DNA from: JBOFEH01 sp051650265
GTDB lineage: Bacteria; Bacillota; Clostridia; Lachnospirales; Cellulosilyticaceae
Reading direction: 5' to 3'
Length of the DNA: 9,358 nucleotides
NCBI GenBank assembly: GCA_051650265.1
Contig: JBOFIR010000058.1
Span: 1-9,358 of the forward strand
A program made the position numbers and the translations under genes. Positions 1 through 6,657 of this stretch are shown one piece after another (position 1 is the stretch's first letter; the number at the start of each line of letters is the position of its first letter). The notes under the pieces were generated by a model. The model searched no databases and was not told the origin of the DNA. It saw nothing but the letters and a program-made list of their open reading frames with translations.

Positions 1-1167
1 GCCTGCTTTGGTAGGGATATCACTGCTGACCTTAACCTCTTTGGATTACAAGGGACCAAAGCGCTTGGCATACTCGCCGTCTTATGGATCATCCTTGTTA
101 CATTTGTTTCTACAAAAGGTTTAGACAAGATTCAAAAAGTGACCTCCGTAGGTGGTACAGCAGTTACACTACTCAACATCGTTCTCATCATTGGTGGTGT
201 TGTTGTACTCATCCTCAACAAAGGGCATTTTGCACAGCCTATTGTGAATGGTCTTTCAAGTTTTACACGTTCCCCAAACCCCAACTACCATTCTACACTC
301 TCTATGTTCTCGTTCCTCACCTTTGCAATCTTTGCTTATGGCGGGATCGAAGCCGTAGGTGGGCTCGTTGATCAAACGGAAAACGCACAAACCACATTCC
401 CAAAAGGTGTTACCATTTCTGCCATTGTTATTTCAATTGGTTATGCACTAGGCATCTTTATCATTGGTATGTTCACCAACTGGGATGAGGTACTTTCTCA
501 GCCTGGTATCAACAACGGGAATGTGACCTATGTCATTATGCAAAACCTAGGCTATACACTTGCACGTAGCATGGGCACTATTGAAAGTACTGCCCTTACA
601 GTTGGGATCTGGTTCGCACGTTTTGTAGGTCTTTCTATGTTCCTCACATTGACCGGTGCATTCTTTACCTTGATCTATGCACCACTCAAACAACTTATAG
701 AAGGTACGCCAAAAGGCTTATGGCCTGAAAAATTCACCAAACTTGATAACAATATGCCTGTCAATGCTATGAAAGTACAAGCAGTCATTGTCATTGTACT
801 GATTATCCTGGTTTCCTTTGGGGGAGAAAGCGCAGCTGCCTTCTTTGATAAACTGGTGATTATGACAAACGTTGCCATGACCATTCCTTATATGTTCTTA
901 GCGGCAGCTTTCCCTTCTTTCAAAAACAAACAAGAGATCGACAAACCCTTCGTTGTTTATAAGAGTAATGGGCTTGCTACAGGTGTCGCTATCGTCGTTA
1001 CCATTGTAATCGGCTTTGCTAATATCTTCGCCATCATCGAACCAGGTCTTGCAAAAGGCAAATGGATCGATACACTTTTGGCAGGCGGCGGACCACTCCT
1101 CTTTGCAGTCATCGCCTTGCTTCTTTATGGACGTTATACCCGATCGACTCAGGATACAACCAAATAA
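1..1167 (+). CDS. yjeM: YjeM-type APC family amino-acid permease/antiporter, 5' end missing
   Basis: The frame is open from base 1 to TAA at 1165-1167, giving 388 residues. The N-terminus lies outside the window; if the protein is near the 500 residues usual for YjeM, about 110 are missing. The protein is a polytopic membrane protein with strongly hydrophobic stretches near residues 23-42, 56-74, 101-115, 128-150, 190-215, 255-275, 280-297, 320-340 and 358-378. The segment FAYGGIEAVGG (about 111-121), followed by VDQTENAQTTFPKG, is the conserved unwound sixth helix and following loop of the glutamate/GABA antiporter branch of the APC superfamily. The expected role is exchange or uptake of an amino acid at the cytoplasmic membrane. 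The substrate cannot be read from sequence, and YjeM itself is poorly characterised. The gene ends 15 bases before a terminator and converges on the cold-shock gene. Family is fairly sure; the symbol is less so. Confidence 0.85.
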   Translation, partial: ACFGRDITADLNLFGLQGTKALGILAVLWIILVTFVSTKGLDKIQKVTSVGGTAVTLLNIVLIIGGVVVLILNKGHFAQPIVNGLSSFTRSPNPNYHSTLSMFSFLTFAIFAYGGIEAVGGLVDQTENAQTTFPKGVTISAIVISIGYALGIFIIGMFTNWDEVLSQPGINNGNVTYVIMQNLGYTLARSMGTIESTALTVGIWFARFVGLSMFLTLTGAFFTLIYAPLKQLIEGTPKGLWPEKFTKLDNNMPVNAMKVQAVIVIVLIILVSFGGESAAAFFDKLVIMTNVAMTIPYMFLAAAFPSFKNKQEIDKPFVVYKSNGLATGVAIVVTIVIGFANIFAIIEPGLAKGKWIDTLLAGGGPLLFAVIALLLYGRYTRSTQDTTK

Positions 1168-1182
1168 GTTTGATACAACAAA

Positions 1183-1213
1183 AAAAGAGCGAGTGATCTG
1201 CACTCGCTCTTTT
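1183..1213. terminator. Bidirectional intrinsic terminator between yjeM and the cold-shock gene
   Basis: A perfect 13-bp stem pairs 1183-1195 with 1201-1213 around the 5-nt loop ATCTG. The GC-rich core is GAGCGAGTG/CACTCGCTC. In the - direction the stem runs into seven T residues, an ideal terminator for the cold-shock gene, whose stop is 11 bases upstream. In the + direction the tract is four T, then GATTTCTT, which is weaker but plausible for the permease gene, whose stop is 15 bases upstream. The placement between two convergent genes supports shared use. Confidence 0.9.
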
Positions 1214-1224
1214 GATTTCTTAAA

Positions 1225-1425
1225 TTATAATTTAGCTACGTTAGCAGCTTGAGCACCACGTGGTCCTTCTGTAATATCGAAGCTTACTTGTTGCCCTTCT
1301 TCTAAAGTTTTGAATCCATCTCCAGTGATTGCTGAGAAATGCACGAATACGTCATTTCCATCTTCTTTTTGAATAAATCCAAATCCTTTTTCTGCATTAA
1401 ACCATTTAACTGTACCTTTGTTCAT
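1225..1425 (-). CDS. csp: Cold-shock domain protein (CspA/CspB family)
   Basis: This 66-residue protein is a complete single cold-shock domain, an OB-fold that binds single-stranded RNA/DNA and acts as an RNA chaperone or antiterminator in the cytoplasm. RNP1 is visible as KGFGFI (13-18) and RNP2 as VFVHF (26-30), with the aromatic N-terminal block TVKWFN (5-10). Length is normal for the family. The ATG at 1423-1425 is chosen because GGAGG at 1433-1437 lies 7 nt upstream and the protein then starts with the family's usual MNKGTVKWF. An in-frame ATG at 1482 would add 19 unrelated residues and falls inside the leader hairpin. The gene is monocistronic, with its own strong promoter at 1559-1587 and a perfect terminator after it. 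The leader of about 127 nt resembles the long leaders of E. coli cspA-type genes, so RNA-level control is likely. Which paralogue it is cannot be told. Confidence 0.96.
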   Translation of the reverse strand: MNKGTVKWFNAEKGFGFIQKEDGNDVFVHFSAITGDGFKTLEEGQQVSFDITEGPRGAQAANVAKL

Positions 1426-1432
1426 GATGGTA

Positions 1433-1437
1433 CCTCC
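1433..1437 (-). promoter_or_regulatory. Ribosome binding site of csp, deciding its start
   Basis: GGAGG, inside TTTGGAGGT on the - strand, lies 7 nt before the ATG at 1425. It settles the start in favour of the 66-residue protein over the longer in-frame reading. Confidence 0.9.
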
Positions 1438-1472
1438 AAAATTATTATTTGTAAAAAGTATCAAACAAACAA

Positions 1473-1530
1473 ATTCACACATTATGATAAACGATATATG
1501 TGGCGCTATCGTCTTTCATAACATGTGAAT
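1473..1530 (-). promoter_or_regulatory. Long hairpin in the csp 5' leader, candidate RNA regulatory element
   Basis: In the - strand transcript, 1530-1516 pairs with 1487-1473 over 15 bp. After a single A-A mismatch (1515/1488), 1514-1507 pairs with 1496-1489 over 8 bp, closed by a 10-nt loop (1506-1497, GCGCCACAUA). Three of the 23 pairs are G-U wobbles (1523/1480, 1522/1481, 1513/1490). On the + strand the same positions would be A-C mismatches, so the fold is much better in the csp mRNA. It begins about 22 nt after the predicted transcription start and ends 47 nt before the start codon. It leaves the Shine-Dalgarno site free in this conformation. It is not followed by a U tract, so it is not an obvious attenuator. 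mRNA stabilisation or a temperature-dependent switch is inferred. Confidence 0.7.
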
Positions 1531-1558
1531 GAGATGTAACACCTTATTACTGACTCTA

Positions 1559-1587
1559 ATAATAGACTAATTCACAAAATTTGTCAA
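1559..1587 (-). promoter_or_regulatory. Sigma-70/SigA-type promoter of csp
   Basis: On the - strand a perfect -35 TTGACA (1587-1582) is followed after exactly 17 nt by -10 TATTAT (1564-1559). This is a near-consensus strong promoter. The start of transcription is predicted near 1552, giving a leader of about 127 nt. Confidence 0.88.
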
Positions 1588-1599
1588 TAGTTTTTAGAC

Positions 1600-1636
1600 C
1601 AAAGCCCAGAGTTTGTACACACCCCTCTAGGCCTTG
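1600..1636 (-). terminator. Candidate terminator hairpin after cobT, with a poor U tract
   Basis: In the - strand transcript 1636-1625 (CAAGGCCUAGAG) pairs with 1611-1600 (CUCUGGGCUUUG) over 12 bp around a 13-nt loop. Two pairs are G-U wobbles that would be mismatches on the other strand, so the fold belongs to the cobT-direction RNA. It starts 27 nt past the cobT stop and ends 12 nt before the csp -35 box. The stem is followed by GUCUAAAAAC, not a run of U, so it may be weak, may need a factor, or may only protect the mRNA 3' end. Confidence 0.5.
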
Positions 1637-1663
1637 CAAATACTGACATTTCTCATCAAATCT

Positions 1664-2767
1664 CTACACTAATTCCACGTCTGATTCAGGGTCAACCTTC
1701 CAGATATCCATGTACTTTGATTTGTCCACACCCGCTTCCTCAAAAGTCCCCATAGTAGACAGCGTAAAGTAAGCCATATCCATCAATTGAAACATGAGCG
1801 GACAACCACTTCCTTCACCCAATCGCATATCGAGTGCAAAATGTGCTTCGAGTCCCATCTCAAGAAGTGCATGTTGCATCCCTACTTCGTAAGACAAGTG
1901 TGATGCAAACATATAGTCTCTTGTCATTGGGGCTAATCGGTAAGCAATCAATGCTGCGGCTACCGAGATGAAGCCATCAATCACCACTGGTTTTTGATGT
2001 TTTGCCGCCGCTAGATAGACACCTACTAAGCCAGCTAAATCCAGTCCACCTATTTTGGAAAGTACATCAATCGGATCTTCTACCCTAGGTTTATTGACTG
2101 CGATCGCCTCTAGGATAGCATGTTGCTTGCGTGCTAACGTCTCAGCTCGTGCACCTGCACCTTTGCCTACTACGGTTTCTACACTTAGTCCCAATAATGT
2201 TGCAATCACAGCTGCCGATGTGGTGGTATTCCCAATCCCCATCTCACCTGTGCCAAACACCTGAACTCCCGAATCAATAAGTACTTCCGTTTCCTGAATC
2301 CCTACCCAGATAGCCTCTAATGTCTCCTCATAGCTCATAGCAGGCTCCTTGGTCATATTGCGGGTACCATATGCAATCTTTCGGTTGTGAATCTCAGGAT
2401 GGGTATAATCTGCCTTTACGCCAATATCTACGATATGAAGCTGCGCTTTCGCAAATTCTGCCAGACGATTAACCCCCGTAATACCACGTGTAAAATTATA
2501 TGTTACTGTAGCCGTCACTTCCTGAGGACATTCGCTTATACCTTCCTCATAAACACCGTTATCAGCACACATGATGATAATTGCTTTTTTTGAAAGATCT
2601 AGTACTTCTTTTCCTTGTATACTTGATAGGCGAATAACCAACTCTTCCATTTTGCCTAATGCACCTACAGGTTTTGTTAACCCATCAATACGTCTTTCAG
2701 TCTCCTTCGCGATCTCTCTATCTGGCTTTTGTATACTATTTACATAATTCATTAACGCTTCCATCAT
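1664..2767 (-). CDS. cobT: Nicotinate-nucleotide--dimethylbenzimidazole phosphoribosyltransferase
   Basis: CobT transfers phosphoribose from nicotinate mononucleotide to the lower-ligand base, classically 5,6-dimethylbenzimidazole, giving alpha-ribazole 5'-phosphate for the nucleotide loop of cobalamin. The enzyme is cytosolic. The 367-residue length fits the family (about 350). Visible signatures are LTKPVGALGKME (30-41), CADNGV (67-72), GTGEMGIGNTT (172-182), GKGAG (201-205) and RLGEGSG (315-321). E318 in the last motif matches the catalytic glutamate of Salmonella CobT. The start at 2765-2767 is supported by AGGAG at 2776-2780, 8 nt upstream and inside the end of cobS; a second ATG follows directly. 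It is the last gene of the operon, 3 nt after cobS. Which base is used (DMB or another benzimidazole or purine) cannot be told here; no bluB or bza genes are in the window. Confidence 0.97.
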   Translation of the reverse strand: MMEALMNYVNSIQKPDREIAKETERRIDGLTKPVGALGKMEELVIRLSSIQGKEVLDLSKKAIIIMCADNGVYEEGISECPQEVTATVTYNFTRGITGVNRLAEFAKAQLHIVDIGVKADYTHPEIHNRKIAYGTRNMTKEPAMSYEETLEAIWVGIQETEVLIDSGVQVFGTGEMGIGNTTTSAAVIATLLGLSVETVVGKGAGARAETLARKQHAILEAIAVNKPRVEDPIDVLSKIGGLDLAGLVGVYLAAAKHQKPVVIDGFISVAAALIAYRLAPMTRDYMFASHLSYEVGMQHALLEMGLEAHFALDMRLGEGSGCPLMFQLMDMAYFTLSTMGTFEEAGVDKSKYMDIWKVDPESDVELV

Positions 2768-2770
2768 TTA

Positions 2771-3511
2771 TCAAACTCCTATCGCAAGACACAAAATCAC
2801 TAACCACTCAATCAGCTGATTAGTTGCTCCAAGGCAATCCCCTGTGATACCGCCAAGTTTGTCTGTGTAAACTTTTCTTAAATAATAAGTTGCTCCCACT
2901 ACAATCACTACCAGAATGAGTGTCTTAAACCACCCAATAATGAGCCCACCTAATCCAATAGCAATACACACATTGAGAACAATACCCTTCCAATCAATAT
3001 TTTCAATCCACAGCGCACCAAGTCCTGCTTTAGCATTTTTGCCAATACGGCAAAGCAACACCACACTCAACTTTGCAAATACCGGTACCAAAACAAGTGT
3101 TGTTGGCACACTACTGAGCGCAGCAAATCCAATCGCATGGAAAAGCAAGTCCATCACGATAGCCATCACACCAAAAGCACCCACTCGGCTGTCTTTCATG
3201 ATCTCAAAAGTACGCTCTCTTCCTGCTTGCGCTCCAAAACCATCAAAGACATCCGAGAGTCCATCTAGATGAATACCACCAGTGATGGCAAGTCCTGCTA
3301 TGGCTGCCAAGAACGCTGCAAATGCTGGATCGACCCCACATAGGGCCAGCGCATATACGCCGTACTGAGTCACGCCAACAATTGCTCCAATCAAGCAGAA
3401 AAAGCGAATAGCACCTCTAAAATCTTCTTTTTCACAAGGTACCGGCTTCTGCGTTAATGGAATCCGCGTCAAAAACTGAATCCCTAATACAAAATGATAA
3501 TAGATTTTCAT
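2771..3511 (-). CDS. cobS: Adenosylcobinamide-GDP ribazoletransferase (cobalamin-5'-phosphate synthase)
   Basis: CobS is the integral membrane enzyme that joins adenosylcobinamide-GDP with alpha-ribazole (or its phosphate), closing the nucleotide loop. The 246-residue protein is of normal size. It shows the metal-binding signature GGIHLDGLSDVFDGFG (78-93), IMKDSRVGAFG (104-114) and GGITGDCLGATNQ (220-232), with hydrophobic segments near 36-56, 62-78, 113-132, 136-154, 178-193, 196-210 and 233-246. ATG at 3509-3511 overlaps the cobC stop as ATGA, with GAGGAG 8 nt upstream at 3520-3525, so translational coupling to cobC is likely. It needs the GDP-activated corrinoid made by CobU/CobP or CobY, and none of these is encoded here. 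It pairs directly with the downstream cobT. Confidence 0.97.
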   Translation of the reverse strand: MKIYYHFVLGIQFLTRIPLTQKPVPCEKEDFRGAIRFFCLIGAIVGVTQYGVYALALCGVDPAFAAFLAAIAGLAITGGIHLDGLSDVFDGFGAQAGRERTFEIMKDSRVGAFGVMAIVMDLLFHAIGFAALSSVPTTLVLVPVFAKLSVVLLCRIGKNAKAGLGALWIENIDWKGIVLNVCIAIGLGGLIIGWFKTLILVVIVVGATYYLRKVYTDKLGGITGDCLGATNQLIEWLVILCLAIGV

Positions 3512-4074
3512 TTACTAATCTCCTCTATATACCAGTAACCATCCTGACAAGTTGTCACCACTAATCCGCCTGGTGCGACTTTCACTTTCCAGAATGCTTC
3601 TATATTTTCAAACAGCATATAGGCAAGCGCCATCTGTATTGTGCCGCCATGACAGACTACAAGTGCATCCTCACCCTGATCTTCTAAGGATCTGACAAAA
3701 GCTGTCACACGCTCATATTGCATGTGTGCACTTTCCCCCTCAGGAATCACATAGTTGATCCAATCCCGGGTCCACAAATCACACTCAGCCCTATTACTGG
3801 CTCTGATCTGACTATATGTCATGCCTTCCCATATACCCATATGACGTTCTGCAAGGCGCTCATCAACCTGTAGCACCTCATACCCAATCGCACGTGCACT
3901 CTCTTGTGCACGTGTAAGTGGGCTACTATAGACACACAGATCTGGTGCCCAACGCTTTTCATATTTTGCAAGCGCTAGGCGTCCTTCTTCTGTAAGGGGG
4001 ACATCAAGATGCCCATAGTATGTTCCTCTTTGATTTTCTACAGTTTGACCGTGTCTCATCCACCAGATTCTCAT
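3508..4074 (-). CDS. cobC: Alpha-ribazole phosphatase, histidine phosphatase family
   Basis: The 188-residue protein is a histidine phosphatase (phosphoglycerate-mutase-like) fold. RHG at residues 7-9 supplies the phosphohistidine H8. Further active-site candidates are R55 in SPLTRAQESA, the acidic region ERHMGIWEG (76-84) and H142 in VVCHGGT (139-145). In this operon the expected substrate is alpha-ribazole phosphate or adenosylcobalamin 5'-phosphate, the dephosphorylation step of nucleotide-loop assembly. Histidine phosphatases are promiscuous and sequence alone would not fix the substrate; the position between cbiP and cobS does most of that work. The start overlaps the cbiP stop as ATGA (4071-4074), with AAAGGA 8 nt upstream at 4083-4088. 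Its end overlaps the cobS start the same way. This CobC is unrelated to the aminotransferase-fold CobC of the aerobic nomenclature. Confidence 0.92.
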   Translation of the reverse strand: MRIWWMRHGQTVENQRGTYYGHLDVPLTEEGRLALAKYEKRWAPDLCVYSSPLTRAQESARAIGYEVLQVDERLAERHMGIWEGMTYSQIRASNRAECDLWTRDWINYVIPEGESAHMQYERVTAFVRSLEDQGEDALVVCHGGTIQMALAYMLFENIEAFWKVKVAPGGLVVTTCQDGYWYIEEISK

Positions 4075-5570
4075 CTACCCATTCCTTTTTCTAGAATACG
4101 ATAAATCAAATCCATATCCATTGCTTGACGCACCCCATCAGCCAAGAGATCATACTGCTTTTCTTTGTACTGAAGGAGATCGATCCCCGTAGCAAGATGT
4201 TCATCAAATCCCTTAGCTTTGAGCAAGGCACGCACTATAGCCTCGGAGATTTCTTTTTCATCAAATAATCCATGTACATAACTACCGTATACATTACCAC
4301 ACTGTGCCCCATCCATGTGCGTGCCTTCTTTGCTGAGCAGTGTCAATAGGCCTGATTCTTTGACAGTAGTAGATCCCATATGAATCTCATACCCCTTGAT
4401 CGCTTTACCTGAAAGTACAGCCAATGCGCCTGTGACCTGCCCAAAAACACCGTTCACCTGCTCTGTCATCTTCTCCACTTCAAAAACAGTATGGATCGGC
4501 AACAAACCAAGTCCTTTGAGTGTCCCACCGCCTTCACTTTGGTGTGGATCTGATATAGTTTGCCCAAGCATCTGATACCCACCACATATTCCAAAGACTA
4601 CACCGCCACGCGCGGCATACTTCTGAAGTGGTAACTCAAAGCCGCGTTCACGCAGCCACTTGAGATCGCCCATTGTATTTTTCGTACCAGGTAAGATAAC
4701 CATATCCGGATTGCCCATCTCTTTTGGGTCTCTTACATAACGTACAGATGCAGATGAAACAAGACCTAATGTATTAAAATCTGTAAAATTTGAGATATGT
4801 GGGAGCTGAACCACTACAATATCAATAAGGGCCTCTTTTGCCTGCCTCTTCTTTACTGCCAAGCTATCTTCCTCATCTAGATCTACACGGAGCATTGGCA
4901 CGACTCCAACAACAGGTACATGAACAATATCTTCAATCATGCGTAGCCCTGGTTTAAGTATATCTACATCCCCTCGGAACTTATTGACAATCATTCCTTT
5001 GACACGCGCTTTCTCATCAGGCTCTAAGAGCATGAGTGTTCCTGCTAAAGCAGCAAATACACCTCCTCTATCAATATCACCTGTCAAAAGCACTGGGCTA
5101 TTGACTAGTTCTGCCATTCCCATATTCACGAGATCCCCTTTTCTAAGATTGATCTCAGCAGGGCTACCTGCACCTTCTAGCAGAATCACATCATACGCTT
5201 TCGCAAGACTTTCATAGGCTGCAAGCACTTCTTCTACAAGACTATGCTTGAACTGAAAATACTCTTTTGCTTCCATATGCTGGAGCGCCTTACCATGCAA
5301 AATAACTTGCGACCCCATATCCGTCATTGGCTTAAGTAATATAGGATTCATTCTTACGTCAGGTTCAAGCCCTGCAGCCTCCGCTTGCATGACTTGTGCC
5401 CTGCCCATCTCTAAACCATCTTTTGTAATAAATGAATTGAGCGCCATATTTTGTGACTTGAACGGGGCTACTTTATAACCATCCTGCTTCAATATACGAC
5501 ATAGTGCAGCTGTAATAAAACTTTTACCGGCATCAGATGTGGTGCCTTGTATCATAAGTGGTTTTGCCAT
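4071..5570 (-). CDS. cbiP: Cobyric acid synthase (glutamine-hydrolysing)
   Basis: CbiP/CobQ uses ATP and glutamine to amidate four peripheral carboxylates (b, d, e, g) of adenosylcobyrinate a,c-diamide, giving adenosylcobyric acid. The N-terminal dethiobiotin-synthetase-like ATPase domain (about 1-240) carries the P-loop GTTSDAGKS (9-17), FKSQNMALNS (37-46) and EGAGSPAEINL (132-142). The C-terminal type 1 glutamine amidotransferase domain (about 250-450) carries ILPGTKNTMGDL (292-303), the nucleophile C329 in VFGICGGYQMLG, GYEIHMG (393-399) and the partner H434 in YVHGLFD. The 499-residue length is normal. ATG at 5568-5570 has AGGA 8 nt upstream, inside the end of cobD; the gap to cobD is 3 nt. 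Its presence implies de novo synthesis, since organisms that only salvage cobinamide do not need this step. The symbol cobQ is equally used. Confidence 0.97.
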   Translation of the reverse strand: MAKPLMIQGTTSDAGKSFITAALCRILKQDGYKVAPFKSQNMALNSFITKDGLEMGRAQVMQAEAAGLEPDVRMNPILLKPMTDMGSQVILHGKALQHMEAKEYFQFKHSLVEEVLAAYESLAKAYDVILLEGAGSPAEINLRKGDLVNMGMAELVNSPVLLTGDIDRGGVFAALAGTLMLLEPDEKARVKGMIVNKFRGDVDILKPGLRMIEDIVHVPVVGVVPMLRVDLDEEDSLAVKKRQAKEALIDIVVVQLPHISNFTDFNTLGLVSSASVRYVRDPKEMGNPDMVILPGTKNTMGDLKWLRERGFELPLQKYAARGGVVFGICGGYQMLGQTISDPHQSEGGGTLKGLGLLPIHTVFEVEKMTEQVNGVFGQVTGALAVLSGKAIKGYEIHMGSTTVKESGLLTLLSKEGTHMDGAQCGNVYGSYVHGLFDEKEISEAIVRALLKAKGFDEHLATGIDLLQYKEKQYDLLADGVRQAMDMDLIYRILEKGMGR

Positions 5571-5573
5571 AGT

Positions 5574-6638
5574 TTACATCCTCTCTAACGCTTGGATTAG
5601 TATTTGATTCTCTTCATGGGATTTGACTGCGATACGAAAATACTGATCATCTAACCCATGATAGTTGTTACACGATCTTATAAGAATTCCTTGTTGCCTA
5701 AGCATCTGCTGGATCATCACTCCGTGACTACACTTAAAAAAGACATAATTTGCAGCAGAATCAAACACAGTCATACCTAAACGGCCGAGTTCCTGCATCA
5801 GATACTGACGCTCCTTTGCAATCAACTTTAAGGTTTCCTTTCGAAATGCCTCTTGCGCTAAGGCCGCCTTCCCTGCTGCTTGGGCGATCACCGAAACATT
5901 CCAGCACTGCCCCTCCAATCTCATTGCCTCCAAAAGGCTATATTTATAAGACAAAGCATAGCCAAGGCGTACCCCTGCAAGTCCATAAAGTTTTGTAAAA
6001 GCTTTAAGAATGATCAGGTTGGGATAGCATCTAAGTTGCCCCACTTGACTCACTGCCTCACCATTTTCTAGAAAATCATTGAAGCACTCGTCTAGCAAAC
6101 ATGTAATCTGCATTGTATTGCATCTTGCTAAAATTTGTTCCATCAAAATCTCTGGTATCAAAGTCCCTGTCGGATTGTTTGGATTACAAAGTACAATCAA
6201 ATCCACATCCGACGTTAACCTTTCCAAGTAATCCTCAGTCACTATAAAGCCATTTTTTTCTGTGATCACGAAGTACTCGCATGTGCAGCCCACTGTTTGA
6301 AGCGCCAACTCGTATTCTGCAAATGTAGGCGCTAATAGCAATGCCTTCTTTGGTTTGTGTGCACGTGCTAAGCGGTAGATCAGATCTGCCGCACCATTCC
6401 CGCACAAGACAGCACTTGCCTCTACTTCCTCATGATCAGCAATAGCTTGTACCAAGTCTCGGCAAAGTGGATCTGGATAATTGATGCACCCATCCAAGCT
6501 GCGTACCATAGCTTCCTTGACCGCATATGGGATTCCTAATGGATTAATATTCGCTGAAAAATCGATAAAATCTGTTTGATTAATTCCCGTTTCCTTGCTG
6601 GCAGAATAAATATCCCCACCATGTATTAGTTGTGTCAT
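5574..6638 (-). CDS. cobD: L-threonine-O-3-phosphate decarboxylase (PLP enzyme)
   Basis: CobD decarboxylates L-threonine O-3-phosphate to (R)-1-amino-2-propanol O-2-phosphate, the linker that CbiB attaches to cobyric acid. It is a fold-type I aminotransferase related to HisC. With the start used here (354 residues), SANINPLG is at 28-35, CNPNNPTG at 151-158, LDECFNDF at 182-189 and AFTKLYGLAGVRLGY at 213-227. K216 is the PLP-binding lysine, and R335 in FRIAVKS is the likely carboxylate-binding arginine. ATG at 6636-6638 is preferred because AGGTGA (6643-6648) sits just upstream. The alternative ATG at 6651-6653 would add five residues, but its only purine-rich site, AGAAGG, abuts the start codon. 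HisC-like paralogues look similar, and the neighbours cbiB and cbiP decide for CobD. It follows cbiB by 19 nt and precedes cbiP by 3 nt. Confidence 0.93.
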   Translation of the reverse strand: MTQLIHGGDIYSASKETGINQTDFIDFSANINPLGIPYAVKEAMVRSLDGCINYPDPLCRDLVQAIADHEEVEASAVLCGNGAADLIYRLARAHKPKKALLLAPTFAEYELALQTVGCTCEYFVITEKNGFIVTEDYLERLTSDVDLIVLCNPNNPTGTLIPEILMEQILARCNTMQITCLLDECFNDFLENGEAVSQVGQLRCYPNLIILKAFTKLYGLAGVRLGYALSYKYSLLEAMRLEGQCWNVSVIAQAAGKAALAQEAFRKETLKLIAKERQYLMQELGRLGMTVFDSAANYVFFKCSHGVMIQQMLRQQGILIRSCNNYHGLDDQYFRIAVKSHEENQILIQALERM

Positions 6639-6642
6639 TTTA

Positions 6643-6648
6643 TCACCT
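6643..6648 (-). promoter_or_regulatory. Ribosome binding site choosing the inner cobD start
   Basis: AGGTGA, extending to AGGTGAT and matching the 3' part of the anti-Shine-Dalgarno complement, lies 4 nt before ATG at 6638. The outer ATG at 6653 has no usable spacing to its purine stretch. Confidence 0.65.
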
Positions 6649-6657
6649 ATCATCCTT

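Noticed and set aside
898..1203. Open frame of 101 codons on the - strand opposite the permease gene, and a 78-codon + frame running into csp (1016-1252)
   Set aside because: Both are shadows of yjeM or csp: no ribosome site, no recognisable family, and they cross the terminator stem.
1463..1474. Three tandem TTTG units in the csp leader (- strand)
   Set aside because: Too short to be a meaningful repeat; probably part of an unstructured AU-rich leader.
1426..1482. In-frame upstream ATG that would give an 85-residue cold-shock protein
   Set aside because: The extra 19 residues are unlike the family, the ATG lies inside the leader hairpin with no ribosome site, and the strong GGAGG sits before the inner ATG.
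1475..1519. A 14-codon reading frame (ATG to TGA, - strand) lying within the csp leader hairpin, a possible leader peptide
   Set aside because: No Shine-Dalgarno site at a usable distance (the nearest purine run is about 20 nt away), no run of one amino acid, and its extent is explained by the hairpin.
2055..2593. Several + strand open frames of 60-120 codons opposite cobT, cobS, cbiP, cobD, cbiB and dppA (up to 8442)
   Set aside because: All lie antisense to intact, well-recognised genes, have low-complexity compositions typical of reverse frames and lack ribosome sites.
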